Assembly (NCBI GenBank): GCA_029531795.1
Contig: JAPEIS010000009.1
Location: forward strand, 806,001 to 870,000
Source of the DNA: Sclerotinia nivalis
Taxonomy: Eukaryota; Ascomycota; Leotiomycetes; Helotiales; Sclerotiniaceae
Direction of reading: 5' to 3'
Length of the DNA: 64,000 nt
Shown here: positions 35,096 to 47,749 of the stretch, in pieces
Layout: every line of letters starts with the position of its first letter
Numbering within the stretch: the stretch's first letter is position 1
Position numbers and translations under genes: made by a program
Notes under the pieces: generated by a model
What the model was told of the DNA's origin: nothing
Seen by the model: the letters and a program-made list of their open reading frames with translations, nothing else
Database searches by the model: none

Positions 35096-37057
35096 TTATT
35101 CAATACTCATCTTCATCAACCCATCATTCGTATCCACCATACCCTGAAGCCCTACCCTCCTACCCCCGATCCCCGCCCCGCCATTCCCCAATCCACTCTT
35201 CCCATTTCCAGGCTCTCCATTACTACCAGGTCTCGTACCCCAAGGCGCCATATCCCTTTGCATTGGACTTTGCATTACAGGACTATTATGTACGCTCATT
35301 CCTGGACTAACAGCTCTCCTCTTAAAACTCGTGGGATCGAGGTCATCGTCTCGACGACGTTTATGTGTGATTTTGCGTATGGGTTCAGAGGGCTGAGGGG
35401 TAGAAGAGCGGGACGGGGAGGAATCGGAGTTACTGCGGTGGAGATGGAGGGGCGTTGAAAGATGGGACTCTAGTGATATATCGTCATTCATGCCTGCAGT
35501 GGAACCGCGAGCATTAAAATTGGGCGGTGGTGGTGTGCGACTGTTGTCGTCGCTAAAGGATTCCCAGAACTCTTTGCCTTTTGAGTTGCGAATGGCTTGT
35601 TGCTTGAAGCTACTGGATAGTTGGGAACTGGATGCATCGGCCATTACATCATCTTCAGTCATGCCTTCTAGAAACTCCTGTGTTGCGCCAAGTATTGGTG
35701 ATGAGCGTGTAGTCTCTGTTGTTGATATAGAGGGATGACGGGAAGGTTCGAGGTCCATATCACTTTCGCGGGTTTGGCGGACGACTTCTGCTTCTCGACG
35801 AACTTCGGTTTCGATTGGTGCGCTCTCTTCAGCGAGAGCTGCTTTAATACGCGCAAATGTTTTTGTTTTAGGCTGTTAAATGTTAGTCATGCCAAATCTT
35901 CAAACCGTGTATTTACATACTAGCATGTTCCCCCTCCTTGTCACCGGTCTGCGAATGACCCCTCGTTGTCCATCTTTTCCGGGTGTACTAGGCATCCCAT
36001 CCACATTCTCCAACGTCGACTTCAAAGCACCATCATCACTTTCCCTTCCTGATATATGTAATTGGTTTGCAGCCCAGCTTATACTTTCTCTCCTCGATTG
36101 AAAACTGCCAACCGTCATTGGCCTGTTAAAATTGCCACTTTCGATGTTGCGCACAGTAGGGGGTGATTTGGAGGTTGTATTAGCCATTGGTCCACTTTTT
36201 GATCCTTTGCGACTCTTGCTATTCCTTAATTTTGCGTGCTGGAAATTCATAAGACTGCTAACTGCGGGGGATTGTCCAGACCAGGCACCGCCAGGGCTCG
36301 GGTTAGAATTCCCGAAATAAGGTGCTGTCATCCTATTAATCTGAGGTGTTGTAAGAATAGAGTCATCGATATCGTCTGATTCCATCAAATCATCGTCGTC
36401 GGAACTACTTTCGGAAGAATCAGAGGCCATCATGTTAACACTACCAAGCGAGTTGGATACAGTCATTCTTTCTGTATTTGCCATGGGGGACCATAAAGAA
36501 CCTTCCCCAACGCTGGTAAAGTTTAATCCATTTTTTCTATTCGGAATGTTCATAGCTCTGCCGGTTATCGTAGGTGATGAATCAGGCGACGAATGCTCTG
36601 CGAGTGTGGAGTGGTGAAGATTCGTAGCAGCTCTTGAAAAATCTAAACCTCGAGATCGTCTAGGCAACACACTTGTAGGCGACCCATATGTTTGTGATTG
36701 ATCTAATTTTGGTGATAAAGGTGCTCGATTGATATATCCTGATGGTCCTAATGGCATGAAATCCTTTGGTGGCATCTGCAGTGAAAGGCCTCGAGGGAAT
36801 GCAGGTCGCCTTGGAGTCGTCGGACTTTCGGAAAGGGAACTATCATCTTTGGATATTGGCTTTTCTGATTCGCAAAATTTTGGAGACGGTGAAAGTGTCC
36901 GTTGACCGCCATCTGATAATGACCGAGCTTTTGAAGGCGACCGTGATGTATTTCTCATATTAGCTTCTGCGCGTTTGTCGTTCACTTCAGCTCTAGTTTC
37001 GCGTTCAAATATATCCATACTTGACGACATATCCTCGATTGATTGATTTTGGAACAT
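35096..37057 (-). CDS. Large disordered Ser/Pro-rich fungal protein, two exons
   Basis: Exon 1 (37057-35921) and exon 2 (35872-35096) join in phase across a 48-nt intron (GTATGT...AACAG), giving 637 residues. The start MFQNQSIEDMSS at 37057 is preferred because the upstream in-frame segment, up to an ATG at 37195, looks unlike the rest. The protein is Ser/Pro rich with many SP and TP sites (SPSKARSLSDGG, SPKFCES), an acidic block SSESSSDDDDLMESDDIDD (about residues 215-240), and a well-structured basic stretch spanning the splice (RRPVTRRGNML-PKTKTFARIKAALAEES). The C-terminus has KITHKRRRDDDLDPTSFKRR, a likely nuclear localisation signal. This looks like a conserved ascomycete nuclear phosphoprotein. 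I cannot name it. Confidence 0.75.
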
Positions 37058-37906
37058 AGCGGCAGATAAATCGTGAAATAGTATAAAAATTGAGAACAGA
37101 CGATACAATGTTTCTTTATCATCGTCCAGCTGTTCGGGCTGTAGAATTAGGGGTGTAACCGCTGGATGTCCAGATATGCGACAGGAGATATCCAATGGTA
37201 TTGTGTATTTTGTATTGTGTCGAGTGAGTTGAAATAGATATAAAACAGCAATGAATATTCAAATCAAAGTTCGTGGGTTGAAAGGAGGGGTAGTCATAAA
37301 ATGTGCCATAGAAATATGAAGCTAAATACGATAGGTACAAATCAATGATAATATTATTGATACTATTTTACATGAATAATGACTTCTCCGTCAGGTCTTT
37401 CCACTACGGTGCTAGAGATATCGATTGTACTTTTATTAATCTACGGAGGAGTAAGAAACTTATCAATGAGAGTTCCCGAAGCAGTGCTATTAAAAGATTA
37501 TACGCTTGACTGTTTATGGTTAGGCGGTTGGAAGGGTAATCAATCAATCACGTGCTATCATTAGCGGCTGTACGGAATTACTTTCAAACTTTCCGTGAGA
37601 GTAGAGTTACCTTCCATCAATGTCATGTACGTACAATCTTTTGAACCTCAAACTCCAGTCGCTTTCAGTTGAGCAGTAATAACTTGAGAATCTTGAGTAT
37701 GCGTCTATTTGTTTCTCAATCTCAGGTCAGGATTTCTTCTCCAGTTCAGCATTTCCAAAATCACATGCTCGAGAGTTGGGACCATGGTACATTGATTGGG
37801 AACAATTTTTTTGCTTTCATTAATACATATTTTCATTATTCATTGGGCGTTTCGGGGCATCCAAACCCAATCCCAGTCTCTCGTTTTCGTCAACCTTCAA
37901 AATATT
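37058..37906. other. Spacer between two minus-strand genes
   Basis: Promoter region of the disordered-protein gene and 3' end of the aquaporin gene. The first 138 bp could be coding if the ATG at 37195 is used. Nothing else is recognised. Confidence 0.5.
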
Positions 37907-39275
37907 TCATACAGCAGAATCATTCTTTCTCCCATTATCCCATTTCTCACTGTCTATACTCCTTCCCGAGTTACTGGTACTTCCACCAAGCGCACCATTC
38001 TTGGACAAATGCTGAATGACACCATCTTCTCCTTTCTCGTGCACATTATGACCTTTAGCGATGACTGCAAAGCTATCGCGCTGAATCATCTCATACAATG
38101 CGGTCCCAAGAAGCATGGCAGGTATACTTGTGAGAATGGGTATCGCTGAATAAACCGAGAAAGCATCTCCTCCGAAAAAAATAGCTGCAACAATACGAGC
38201 TCCCAAGTCGCGAGATGAGTTAAGCTCTATCGTCACATCCGCAAAACCCCAGATCATTGTTGCTGAGAGAGATTAGCAAGTATCCAACAACGAAGAAATT
38301 ATTGACGACGAAGGGAGCAAGAAACAGGTGACTTCAATGCTTACCATAACCTAGTCCAATCACCCACGGTACCGCAGCTGCAGACACAAACGGGTTCATA
38401 GGGTCGAGGCAAGCCCAAATCACAATCCCCTAAAACATTTTAGCAAGTTGCAGTACCTAGGATGTTCATTGATACATACGACGAAGACATCAGCGAAGAA
38501 TTCAATGAAGAACAGATACCCATATGACTGGTTTGCTCCAGGAAAGGAGCAAAGAATACTTCCCGGTCCGCCTGGTGAATTGAGACTCAAGCCTTTGGCA
38601 CGATACTCCGCAGCAAGTGCTGTCAACTGTGGGTAATATTGTCCGACGAGCAGCACAGCTGCCATAAAGGAACCGAAAACTTGGGCGAAGATATATTGTG
38701 GAACCTTTTTCCAAGGAAACTGGGATGAATTAGCTAGTGTCGATACATAACTGGAGACACTGGAACATACGCCCAACCATACGGCACAAGAGATCGTTAC
38801 TGCCGCATTGAAATGGCCTCCGGAAGTACTTCCACAAGTTCTATTGATTATTAGCGATTGGGGCATTGAGCAGACGATATCCTGATAATATCTAAGTCCA
38901 ACATACATGATAGCGAAAGCGATGCCGATTGCAAAGGCCCAGCCAATTTGGAAAACCGATCCAAACCCTGGGTCACCAGGGTTCAGAAAGAATGATGCAC
39001 ACGATGCAATTCCCGGATACCTAAGAATGATTGTCAGTGACTATTGCATATTTATTGCATATTTTCTCGCTCTCGACTTACACGAAGAAGAAGACACCCA
39101 TAGCCTCCGCAGCCATTTCTCGCATCCATCTTGGCCTTGCATTTTCGAAGTCTAACTTGCGTTGCGATACTGGCTTGGGTGCCACGACATGTCTGTTGGC
39201 ATGACGCTCTACTGCTTCTGTGTAGCCAATTTCCAATTCCCCGGTACGAAGACGATTTGGATCGTTATGAGACAT
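37907..39275 (-). CDS. Aquaporin-like MIP channel with altered NPA boxes
   Basis: Six exons (39275-39082, 39020-38907, 38840-38771, 38719-38480, 38429-38345, 38262-37907) join in phase to give 352 residues, a usual size for fungal MIPs. Membrane segments include AMGVFFFVYPGIASCASFF, QIGWAFAIGIAFAI, YIFAQVFGSFMAAVLLVG and YLFFIEFFADVFV. The first pore box reads GGHFNAAVTI (NAA for NPA). The second reads ELNSSRDLGAR (NSS for NPA), keeping the selectivity-filter Arg after it. The N-terminal tail has about 60 residues and the C-terminal tail is Ser/Gly rich, both probably cytosolic. MIPs pass water, glycerol or H2O2. With both boxes changed the substrate is uncertain. The gene is intact. Confidence 0.9.
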
Positions 39276-40321
39276 GATGTAACGAATGAATAGCAGCAAT
39301 TTGTCAAGCTGTAAGTGGTTAAAGTGGCAATGGACCAGATATATGGGATTGTCAAGTAACCTGGGGACTGCTTGAAGTGCGGGGATTATGGGTTGAATTA
39401 TGTACTGCACGATGCCATAAAACCTGCAGGATGCTGTTTGATGATTGAATGAGGAAGGTGGCAGTTAAAGATAACTCGGGCAGATGGGACCGTGTTTAAA
39501 TATGGATTTGCCACCTGCAGGTTCCACGGGCAAAGAGTGTAGGCAGAACAAACTGCTCGTTATGGCTAGAAGGTCAGAAGCGTTGTGGGAAGGAGATCAA
39601 CGAAATCAGCAAATCCTACCATCTAGCATTGAAAGCTCAACTCTCATTGGCTCACTAAACATTGTGAATATCCCATACAGCCAATCACATCAACTCCTTG
39701 ATGAATTTCCTAAAGGAGTCCGGAGCGGTGACGACTTTTCGCTTTCACGCATCCTTATAATAGGAGCGGAGATTTTCTCTCATCTTACACCGAGGTTGAC
39801 AACATAATAACTCGACATTTCCCAGGCTTCTGCACTGTTCCCAGGTTGCACTGTGTCAGTTTAAGCATATCGTCAAAAGTCTCAAAGAATGGTTGGAGGC
39901 CTTGCTTCCGAATCTGGACGACGGGTTTCATGTCCGGGTGGCTTTCACATGCACCACATGCGCCACATGCACTTGTACCTAAATACATCGTACCTGCTTC
40001 AGCTTGAAAATCAGTGTATATGAAAGCGGAGTTCATAATGATAGTTTTAGATTTGGGTCTAACGATACATTTAAGGTAACAAATTGAACGACCGTTATTC
40101 CTGTTCTCCTTCCTTGCCGGTACAGTAGTCCTTCCTTTTCCCATTTTTAGATAAACACTGATGACTAATTCTCCTGAAAATTCCAACTCAATTTAATCCC
40201 CATTTTGCCAACATTATCTCATCTTCCATTAGTTTCTTCACAAGAACCGAAAGAAAACATATTTCCGGAACGCAAAGATTTCCCTAAACCGCCTGTCCTT
40301 AAAGAATGCAATTCATCTAAA
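39276..40321. other. Intergenic spacer
   Basis: Upstream region of the aquaporin gene and 3' side of the zinc-finger gene. Frames at 39484-39807 (+) and 39785-40186 (-) have no motif or intron support, so no gene is called. Confidence 0.45.
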
Positions 40322-43300
40322 TCATTCTTCTATTACAGGAGTCTTACTTCGTCTTGCACCCGGCCGGACTGGTGATTCCTGGCTACCAGTCATCCTTACT
40401 TCAGCTCCATCGGAAGATCTAGTATATCTTCTTCTTTGGGCTCGCGCTGTTTTCGTAATTTCGGATGGAGAGAGAATGTCGTTTGCGTCTGAGTCCTCTG
40501 CTTCTTTGCGGGGAGTTTTCTTGTAACGAGGTTTACCATCTTTAAAATTGTTAGTCGCCGCATAGAAAATGAGATGGTGATGTGGATAGGTAGGGCAGCG
40601 GGGTTGGAATGGGAGAAGACTTACTTTTATCAAGAATTCGGGCGTCATTCGATGACGGAGTTTTTGTATGATTTGAACTCCGCGATTTGTCGATTTTTCT
40701 GGGAGAGGTTGGAGGAGTTTGTGGTTCAGATATTGTTCTCGGATCTTTTAGCTCCCTTTCCACGAATTTGTGCTCACTACGCTGGTGACCACGTCTTTCT
40801 TCGGCATCCGAATGTTGTCTTGCAATCCGGACACTCGCGTGAGCAGGTATCTGCTATTTTATATCAGCAACATAAACATAAGACCCCAGTTGACGGTGAC
40901 CCTACTCTTTTTATTATGACGTCGTAAATTATCCATATTCGAAAATAGTTTTCCACAAAAATCGCATCTTGGCTCAGCATCCACGAATTCACTTTCAGGG
41001 ATTTTCTGCTTGAGTTTGTTGCGGCAGACTTTTGCGGGTCTAATCTGGGGTGCAACCGAGGAGGAAGGTCGTTGCACTTCAACCAGTTGGTTTTCGCAAT
41101 TATGATCATTGCGTTGGTGTGTCGGGCTGAAATCACTGGCTACCGCAGCCAAAATCTCTTCATGGTATCGACTCTTCTTCTGGTCCACTATGCCGCTCAC
41201 CTGCGGCTGCGTATGCGCCTGCTCGATGGTCTGCCCTCCAAGTTTCGATGCACGATATTCGCTATGTTCGGCCTTCTGGTGATTACGCAGAGCAGAGGTG
41301 CGACCGAATCTTCTGCCACACTCACTGCACTCTGTACAACTTCCTGTTCGAAAATCTTAAGAAGCATGCGATGAACCATGAGGAGTTACTCACTATTTTT
41401 TTTGTGCCTGCGAAGTAAAGCAGCAACTGGGAATTCTTTACCACATTCCTCACACGTTGGAAGAGGCGGATCTCCACCTTGATCAGATTTTGAACCATCT
41501 TCCCTTCCCGCGGCTTCATTTGCTTTCACACTTCCAACAGTACTACTGGGGGCTCCGGGTTTTTGTGGGGTACCAGCTTCGGGTTCAATGTTTGATTGAC
41601 TGGCACTTTTATGTTTGCGACTTGAGTTTTCCGCAACCTCTATGATACGACCGGAGGCAGCTTCAGATTGTCTCTTGGGGAGCAGCAAAACCTTGCTGTA
41701 CTTTGCATCATCCATCCTTCCGGAAGCCTTCACAAAATTTTCCGTCTGCACCAGCGCGGTCTCATTAGCATTGCCAACAATCATAGAATCGTATATGTGA
41801 AACGATGCATGAATCCAATTATTTCCATTCTTGAGCCTTCCTGTTTCTTTTAAATCCGAGGTATCTCCCACAAATGTTGTTCCCGCTGGATAGAGTGCGA
41901 ATCCATACCGACATTTTGTGACCACGGACTCTGCCTTCAAGGTTAAGGCTGTTTGGAAGATTTCTTGCAGATGTGCTCGTCTGTCTTTCCAACATTCCGT
42001 ATGCTCTCCCCAAGTATGGAATGATCCATCTTCCACACTGTCTGGTGTTGCAGCGAACAAGGGAGCAACTGCATTGGAAAATCTGGCCGCAAGATCCATG
42101 GCTCTTCTGGGTATTGACTCTTCCTTAAACCATTTTCCTTCGATGATGGTGCGATGAGCTGCCATGTCCAAGCTATAAAGCTTGTCCTTCCCGTCTACTG
42201 AATTAGTTCCCACATAATCACCAATGACAGGGCACTCACCTAAGCTGGAGATAATGTGTCTATAACTCGAGAGAATACGGGGATTCGAAGGTGTAAAGTT
42301 GGGGAACCTCGACATAAATACCCAATCTCTGAGTGCAGCCAATACAAGAACTCTAATGCAGGTTTGTGCACCAAACTTCTTCATGATAGTCTCGACGTCA
42401 TTTCTACCAGTAGCCGTTTCGATGTCGCTACTAAATGCCGAAAGTGTCAGGTTGCGCAAGTCCCCTGATATTGCAAATATTCTGGGGAAAAGACGCCCGG
42501 TAGTGTTGCGATGGTAAGAAATTGAAGAGAGTTCAAATTGTATTTGATCCATCGCATCATCCACGGTATTTTGACCTAGGTGTAGGCTTCCTGGTGAATT
42601 CAAATCGGCAAACGTTGCAAATTTGTGAATTTCTCTGTTCTCCTTCGTCAACCGGTATATTTCCTCCAAATCCTCAAATTGTCGGGTTTCCCGTGAAACA
42701 TTCACATCTTCTTCTTGAGTCTTTCGTCCTTCATCTTGGCGAGCCTTTCGTGCTTCAATCAGGTGTTTCACTTCTGCCTTCAGATCTCTAATTGTCCTTT
42801 GGGCTTCGGCTTCCTTCATGCTGAGCTTTTCGACCTCTGCTTGCCACAGCTCTTGTATATGAGCTATTTCCCGGTTATACTTGTTCTCCAAGGCTTTCAA
42901 GTGTTTCAACCAGTTATTTTCATTGGTAGTTTGGTTTATCAGGTCGGTCGGGAACACGTCAGGCTTGGTTCGGATGACCTCCTTGCCATTGGAGTCCGCA
43001 ACTCCATCTTTAGTTTTGGTTGAAGGGGTTGCCGGTTTTCCGACAGACGGTCGAGACTTTTCTACTCCATTCGCGGCGATTTCTTCAATGACTTTTGTAG
43101 AAGATTCAGCCTACGGAGCAGACTAAGTAACATTCTATGTCCATGAAAAGGAGATTTACATACTTTGCTCGAGCGAGCTTTTTTGGAAAGGGGAGGACTC
43201 TCGTCTGCTTTCTCTACTTGCTTGCTACGCTTCACTCCCCTCTTATTCTCCTCTTCTAGAGAATGCGCTTTCGATTGACTTGTGGACTTCTTCTGCGTTT

Positions 43301-43652
43301 TGTTGTCTCTCATCACTTTCGTGATGAGCAGGCTTGTCGCATTGCTGATATGTTGGTCGACTTGTGTTCTAATGCCTTCATGCATTCCCCCTGGGAGCTT
43401 GGTCATATAAGCGGAACCTTTACTTAGCATATCAAAGAGCTCCGTCGTCTGGTCTGAATCATCACTCTGATCACTATACCTCTTCCATAGTTCACTTAGA
43501 TGTTCTTTTACTGCATCACGGCTGGGGACGTCGTAGAATAAAACCATGAAGTTGAGCATGTTCTCATTAGGTTCCAATTTCTCCTGCTTGCAAAAGTCAA
43601 TCCAAGCAAGCAGTGCAATATCATCCTTCATATGCCAGCGAAACGTAGCCAT
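40322..43652 (-). CDS. Coiled-coil multi-C2H2 zinc-finger protein with a 1-nt frameshift in finger 4
   Basis: Exons are 43652-43164, 43110-41394, 41343-40906, 40850-40627 and 40539-40322. The start is MATFRWHMKDDIALLAWIDF. A basic segment (KRGVKRSKQ, LSKKARSSK) is followed by a coiled coil (about residues 205-270, LENKYNREIAHIQELWQAEV), then a long middle domain I do not recognise. Fingers are CEECGKEFPVAALLRRHKK, CSECGRRFGRTSALRNHQKAEH, CDFCGKLFSNMDNLRRHNKK and CPDCKTTFG. In the fourth the frame runs into TAG near 40777. The C2H2 tail (RGHQRSEH) and the last exon lie in the next frame. The exon sum is one base short of a multiple of three. Without the shift the protein would be about 1,028 residues. 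It may be a nuclear DNA-binding protein. Confidence 0.75.
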
Positions 43653-44568
43653 ATTTGGTATCGGGATACAAGAACCTAACAGTTTTTTGGAATTTTGTGA
43701 ATAGGGACCGAGGGATATGCAAAGAGATAAATCAGATACTTGGCCAGATCCCAGCCACCAAGCGCAGATAGCGCACATTTTCATTGCCGGCATCTCTGTT
43801 TGCTATACCCCGGAACTTTGTAAATCTGATAGATTTTATGATAGAATCCTGAAGATTTTCGTCACACTTGAAAGAGGTGGCGTCCCTCCTGCAGCAACCC
43901 ATTTTGCGTCCGAGCGGCTTGTCATCCTTTCAGCCCGGAGCCGTTTGCCTAATAACGGTTCTAAAGCTTTTTTCGAAACGCAAAACTCGAAGTCCAAACT
44001 GAATTTTATACTGAAGAGTGGGATTCTCTCTGAGTTTCGAAACATCTAATCGGTTATTGAACTCACAATTAAACCAGATAATTAACAACAGGAAACCCTA
44101 GCTAGCAACGATCTCGTAAATTGCTTCGGCCTCTATTCACCACCCCGCCACCACATCTGTAATTCCAGGATAACGTTATGTTTGCTTGTTTTGTTAATCA
44201 TCTTGTGATTTTATTTACTTTTCTTCGTCGCAAGGTAGTTATCCGTTACCTAGAGAGATGCCCTATCAAGGATTTATTACAAATAATAATGCAAGATGCC
44301 GTCGTCAGGCAGGGAGAAACGGAGCTGATCACATAGATTATTACTTTTTTTTTCGAGATCAGAATGAGGCCCAGCAACCTTGGATAATCAAACAGGCAGC
44401 GAGCTTCCGCATTATGAGCTCAGGTAAGAGCGTGCTTGCGTTCATAAATCACATATGAGGCACATCTTTCTCCGTCCAGTTTTGGAAGAAGTCTTTAACA
44501 CCACATAAACTCGAAGGGTTATCATTATCCATTGAACCAATAAAACTTGAAAGCTTTAGAAAGTAAAC
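43653..44568. promoter_or_regulatory. Divergent intergenic region (zinc-finger / Hsp70-like)
   Basis: The 916-bp space separates divergent starts at 43652 (-) and 44569 (+) and must contain both promoters. A 66-codon frame at 44258-44458 lacks support. No clear heat-shock element was identified by eye. Confidence 0.5.
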
Positions 44569-47213
44569 ATGGCAACGAGAGGAGGGCGTTATGGGTCGAA
44601 GAATCGCAATGCCACTAGACAAGGGCTGCTAGCTCGTCATCCAAGCACCGCTCAAAATCATGGTAACGGAGCGGTGCGTTCTCCGGCCCCAAGCACTGGT
44701 TCATCTGCGCAGCGGAGTTCAACCTTGCGAATCAACGCTATAACACCCGCAGATAAAGTTGTTGTTGGCCTGGACTACGGCACAACATTCACATCGGTTT
44801 CCTACAGTATTGTTCCAATCGATAATGGTAATATGAAAGGCTCCGCCAATAATATCATGAGTGTGATCAACTGGCCAAGCGATGGAGAGGACGGCCAAAG
44901 GAAGCAAGTTCCAACGGAAAGTTGGTATTCACCAGAGCCAATTGAGCGGCACGGGGATGATGAAAATGAGATATTCGATGAAAATCTATTTGATTCATTC
45001 AAAGGACAGCATCCCTTGACGCTCTGTGGAGCAGGTGGAGACATAGCTAATGATCCCGAAGACTCGGAAATGAAAGATGAGCTTTCCGTCGACTTTCTCT
45101 GGGGATATGAGGTGCCATACCAGGTGTACAAGTCGAACTCAACCCGAAGCCAGAGACGCCTTGTTAAAAGAGCTAAACTGATGTTAGTTGAAACCGAGTA
45201 CACTAATGAAGATCGAAAGGGACTTCGAGGCACATTCACTGGCCTTCTCAAAGAGGGTATCATACGCAGACATGGGAAGCGATCCAAGACCGAGCCTAAT
45301 ATGTGGGATGCTGTTGACCCAATTTCAGATTATCTTGTGAAGGTCTTACAACACACTAAAAAACAATTGAAACTTCTTCATGGATTCACAGACCAGACCC
45401 CTGTGGATTTCGTCATGACTGTACCGACTGTCTGGTCCCCAGAGGCTTCTCGTGTACTTCAAACTTCCGTAAAAGCAGCCATTCAAGCCACTACTTTCGG
45501 AAAACCTTGGGGTACAACGGCGGATAATATCTTCCTCATCTCTGAGCCGGAAGCCGCCGCCACATTCCTCTTGGAGAATTCGGAGGATATCTCCGTACGT
45601 TCATTCTATTAGTGCCTTTGTGTCTTTAGCTAACAATCGCGTAGCTTGGCGAGACGTTCATTATTGCTGACTGCGGTGGTGGTACCGTCGATGTTGTTAC
45701 GTATGGTGTTAGTAACCGCTATCCTCTACGCTTGAAGGGTGAAAATATTCAGCCAATTGGTAAATTGAAACAGTTTCCTAGATGAATTTCTTATATTGAT
45801 GAATATGCTAGGGGACAATTGCGGATCTAGTTATCTCAACGATGGCTACAAAGATATGTTGCTCAATCGACTCCAGGACGAGGATTATCTCCTCAAAAAT
45901 GGCGAAACACTTGAAGCAATTGTCAATCGATTGATCCCAGACTTCGAGAATGAATACAAGAGACGAGTCAATGTCATGAAGCGGCCTGGCCACAGGGTGT
46001 ATATAGCTGGCTTACGCGGTGATGAACAGATGAATCGAGTTGGCCCAGCGGAGAAGCGTTTCGAGATAAACAATCTACTCATGAATAAGTATAGGCTTTC
46101 TTCTTCGGTCTATAAGCCTTCTTGACTGATGTATTTCCAGGAGTGACTATGAAGATATATTCAGACCCCTCCTAAAGCGTATCTCGGCATTGTTGGAAAA
46201 TCAGATTGAACAAGCTGTGGCAAAAGAACTCGTGGTCAAGGTATGCTCCAAGACAACCCGATGTATGATATTAACTGAGCCTTCAAAGAAAGTGTTTCTT
46301 GTGGGTGGCTTTGGTGGCTCCCCTTCTCTGAGAAGTTACCTCAAGCAATGGCTTCAAGAGAAATCAGAGGAACTTGATTTCAACATCGAATTGGTAGCGG
46401 ATAAGCATAAATGGTGAGATATGTCTCTTCTGGTCTATCTGATAAGCTAACAACTTTGAAGCATCACAGCCGTGGCATCCGGGGCCGTTCTTCGTGCTTT
46501 AGATAAGAAAAATGGACCAGAAAGAATTTCACAGTCAAGTTATGGTTTTCTCCGTCATGAGCCATGGGAGCCTAAAGTCTATCCTGGACATGAGAGAGCG
46601 AAACCCGAGGAAAGCGAATTGGATGGCGAGAAATATGTGGCCACGATTGATTACTTTATGATCAAGGTAAACAAACGATCATTCATTGATGGAAGCATAA
46701 TTTTCTGATCTCGTCCTAACACACAATAGGGTAAACCCGTTCGTCCAGATCATCAATTCCCACCATTCCCCACCCATCACACCTTCGCAATCGACGCAAA
46801 AAAATTCCTCTGCGAAGAACTTCTGTACGTTTCCGACACCGCGACGGAATCTCACTACAGCCGGAAGAATATTAAAAATGCCGGTGAGTGACCATATATC
46901 TTCCCGTTTGAATCACATCACATCATCTCCATTCAATACAAACTAACAACTCTTCACAAAACCACCAGACGCGCAAATCGCCGGCCGAATCATCGTAGAC
47001 ATGACATTTCTCCGCGATCAAAACATCATTAAACCTGTGTTTCCGGAAGAAGGTAGTAATGGGGTGAAACATTACAGAGTGGATTATGAATTGGTGGCGA
47101 TTGTTGAGGGGAGGGCCCTGAGATATGAAGCGAGGTCTCCGGCGGAGGGTGGGAAGGTTTGGGGGAAGGGTCAGTTTAGTATTGCGGCGGCTTTTAGGGA
47201 GGGTACTGCTTAG
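44569..47213 (+). CDS. Divergent Hsp70-like ATPase (actin-like fold)
   Basis: Eight exons (44569-45594, 45645-45759, 45812-46088, 46141-46240, 46280-46413, 46462-46666, 46730-46883, 46969-47213) join in phase to 751 residues. After a basic, low-complexity N-terminus, the ATPase motifs appear in order: VVGLDYGTTFTSVSYSI (phosphate 1), DFVMTVPTVWSPEA, IADCGGGTVDVVTY (phosphate 2) and KVFLVGGFGGSPSLRSYL (adenosine). The C-terminal part does not look like the classical Hsp70 substrate-binding domain and has no EEVD end. This matches the HSP70/Hsp12A-like family expanded in filamentous fungi, with unknown clients. There is no signal peptide, so it should be cytosolic. The gene is intact. Confidence 0.88.
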
Positions 47214-47749
47214 GTTTGGTTTGGTTGGGTTGATTTGGGATTTGAGTGTGATTTGTGGTTTGGGATTTGTGATTTGGAGTGGTTTTTAGATATGTTGCTG
47301 AGGAAGGGTATTATTCTTTTCTCATTAACATGTGAACATGGAGTCGAAGTCGAAGTCAAGAAATGGACAAGAAAAGAATATCCTACTCGCACAAATCAAT
47401 TTTCAAATGCATTGTAGCAAATAAATAAATCAATAAACTAAATCATCCCCACCCCATTCAACAGGGTAGCAGGAAGTGCTTTCTGATTCCAATATGTACA
47501 CTCAAGATACTGTTCAAATAAAATACAATGAATCTATCCCCTCTCATAAATTCCATTCATCTTCCCTTCTTTCCTCCTTTCCCCCTTATCCCCAACCCAT
47601 CTAGCCAAATTACCATCTAAACTTCACATTCATCATCCTCACCCTCGCCCTTCGTCTCCGTCTCAACAGGCGCAACAGAGCTAACAACCCCAGAAGAAGA
47701 AACATCTTGCTCTCCACCATCTGACCCACCATCTATGAATATCGTCAGT
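47214..47749. other. Convergent spacer (Hsp70-like / GH28)
   Basis: Holds the 3' ends of two convergent genes. No further gene seen. Confidence 0.5.

Noticed and set aside
34485..35310. Pro/Ser/Tyr-rich plus-strand frames
   Set aside because: They arise from CT-rich intergenic DNA and from the antisense of the Ser/Pro-rich gene's last exon.
39484..40186. Open frames on both strands between the aquaporin and zinc-finger genes
   Set aside because: No motifs. The cysteine-containing stretch near 39950 (CGACGACESH) is short and lacks a family context.
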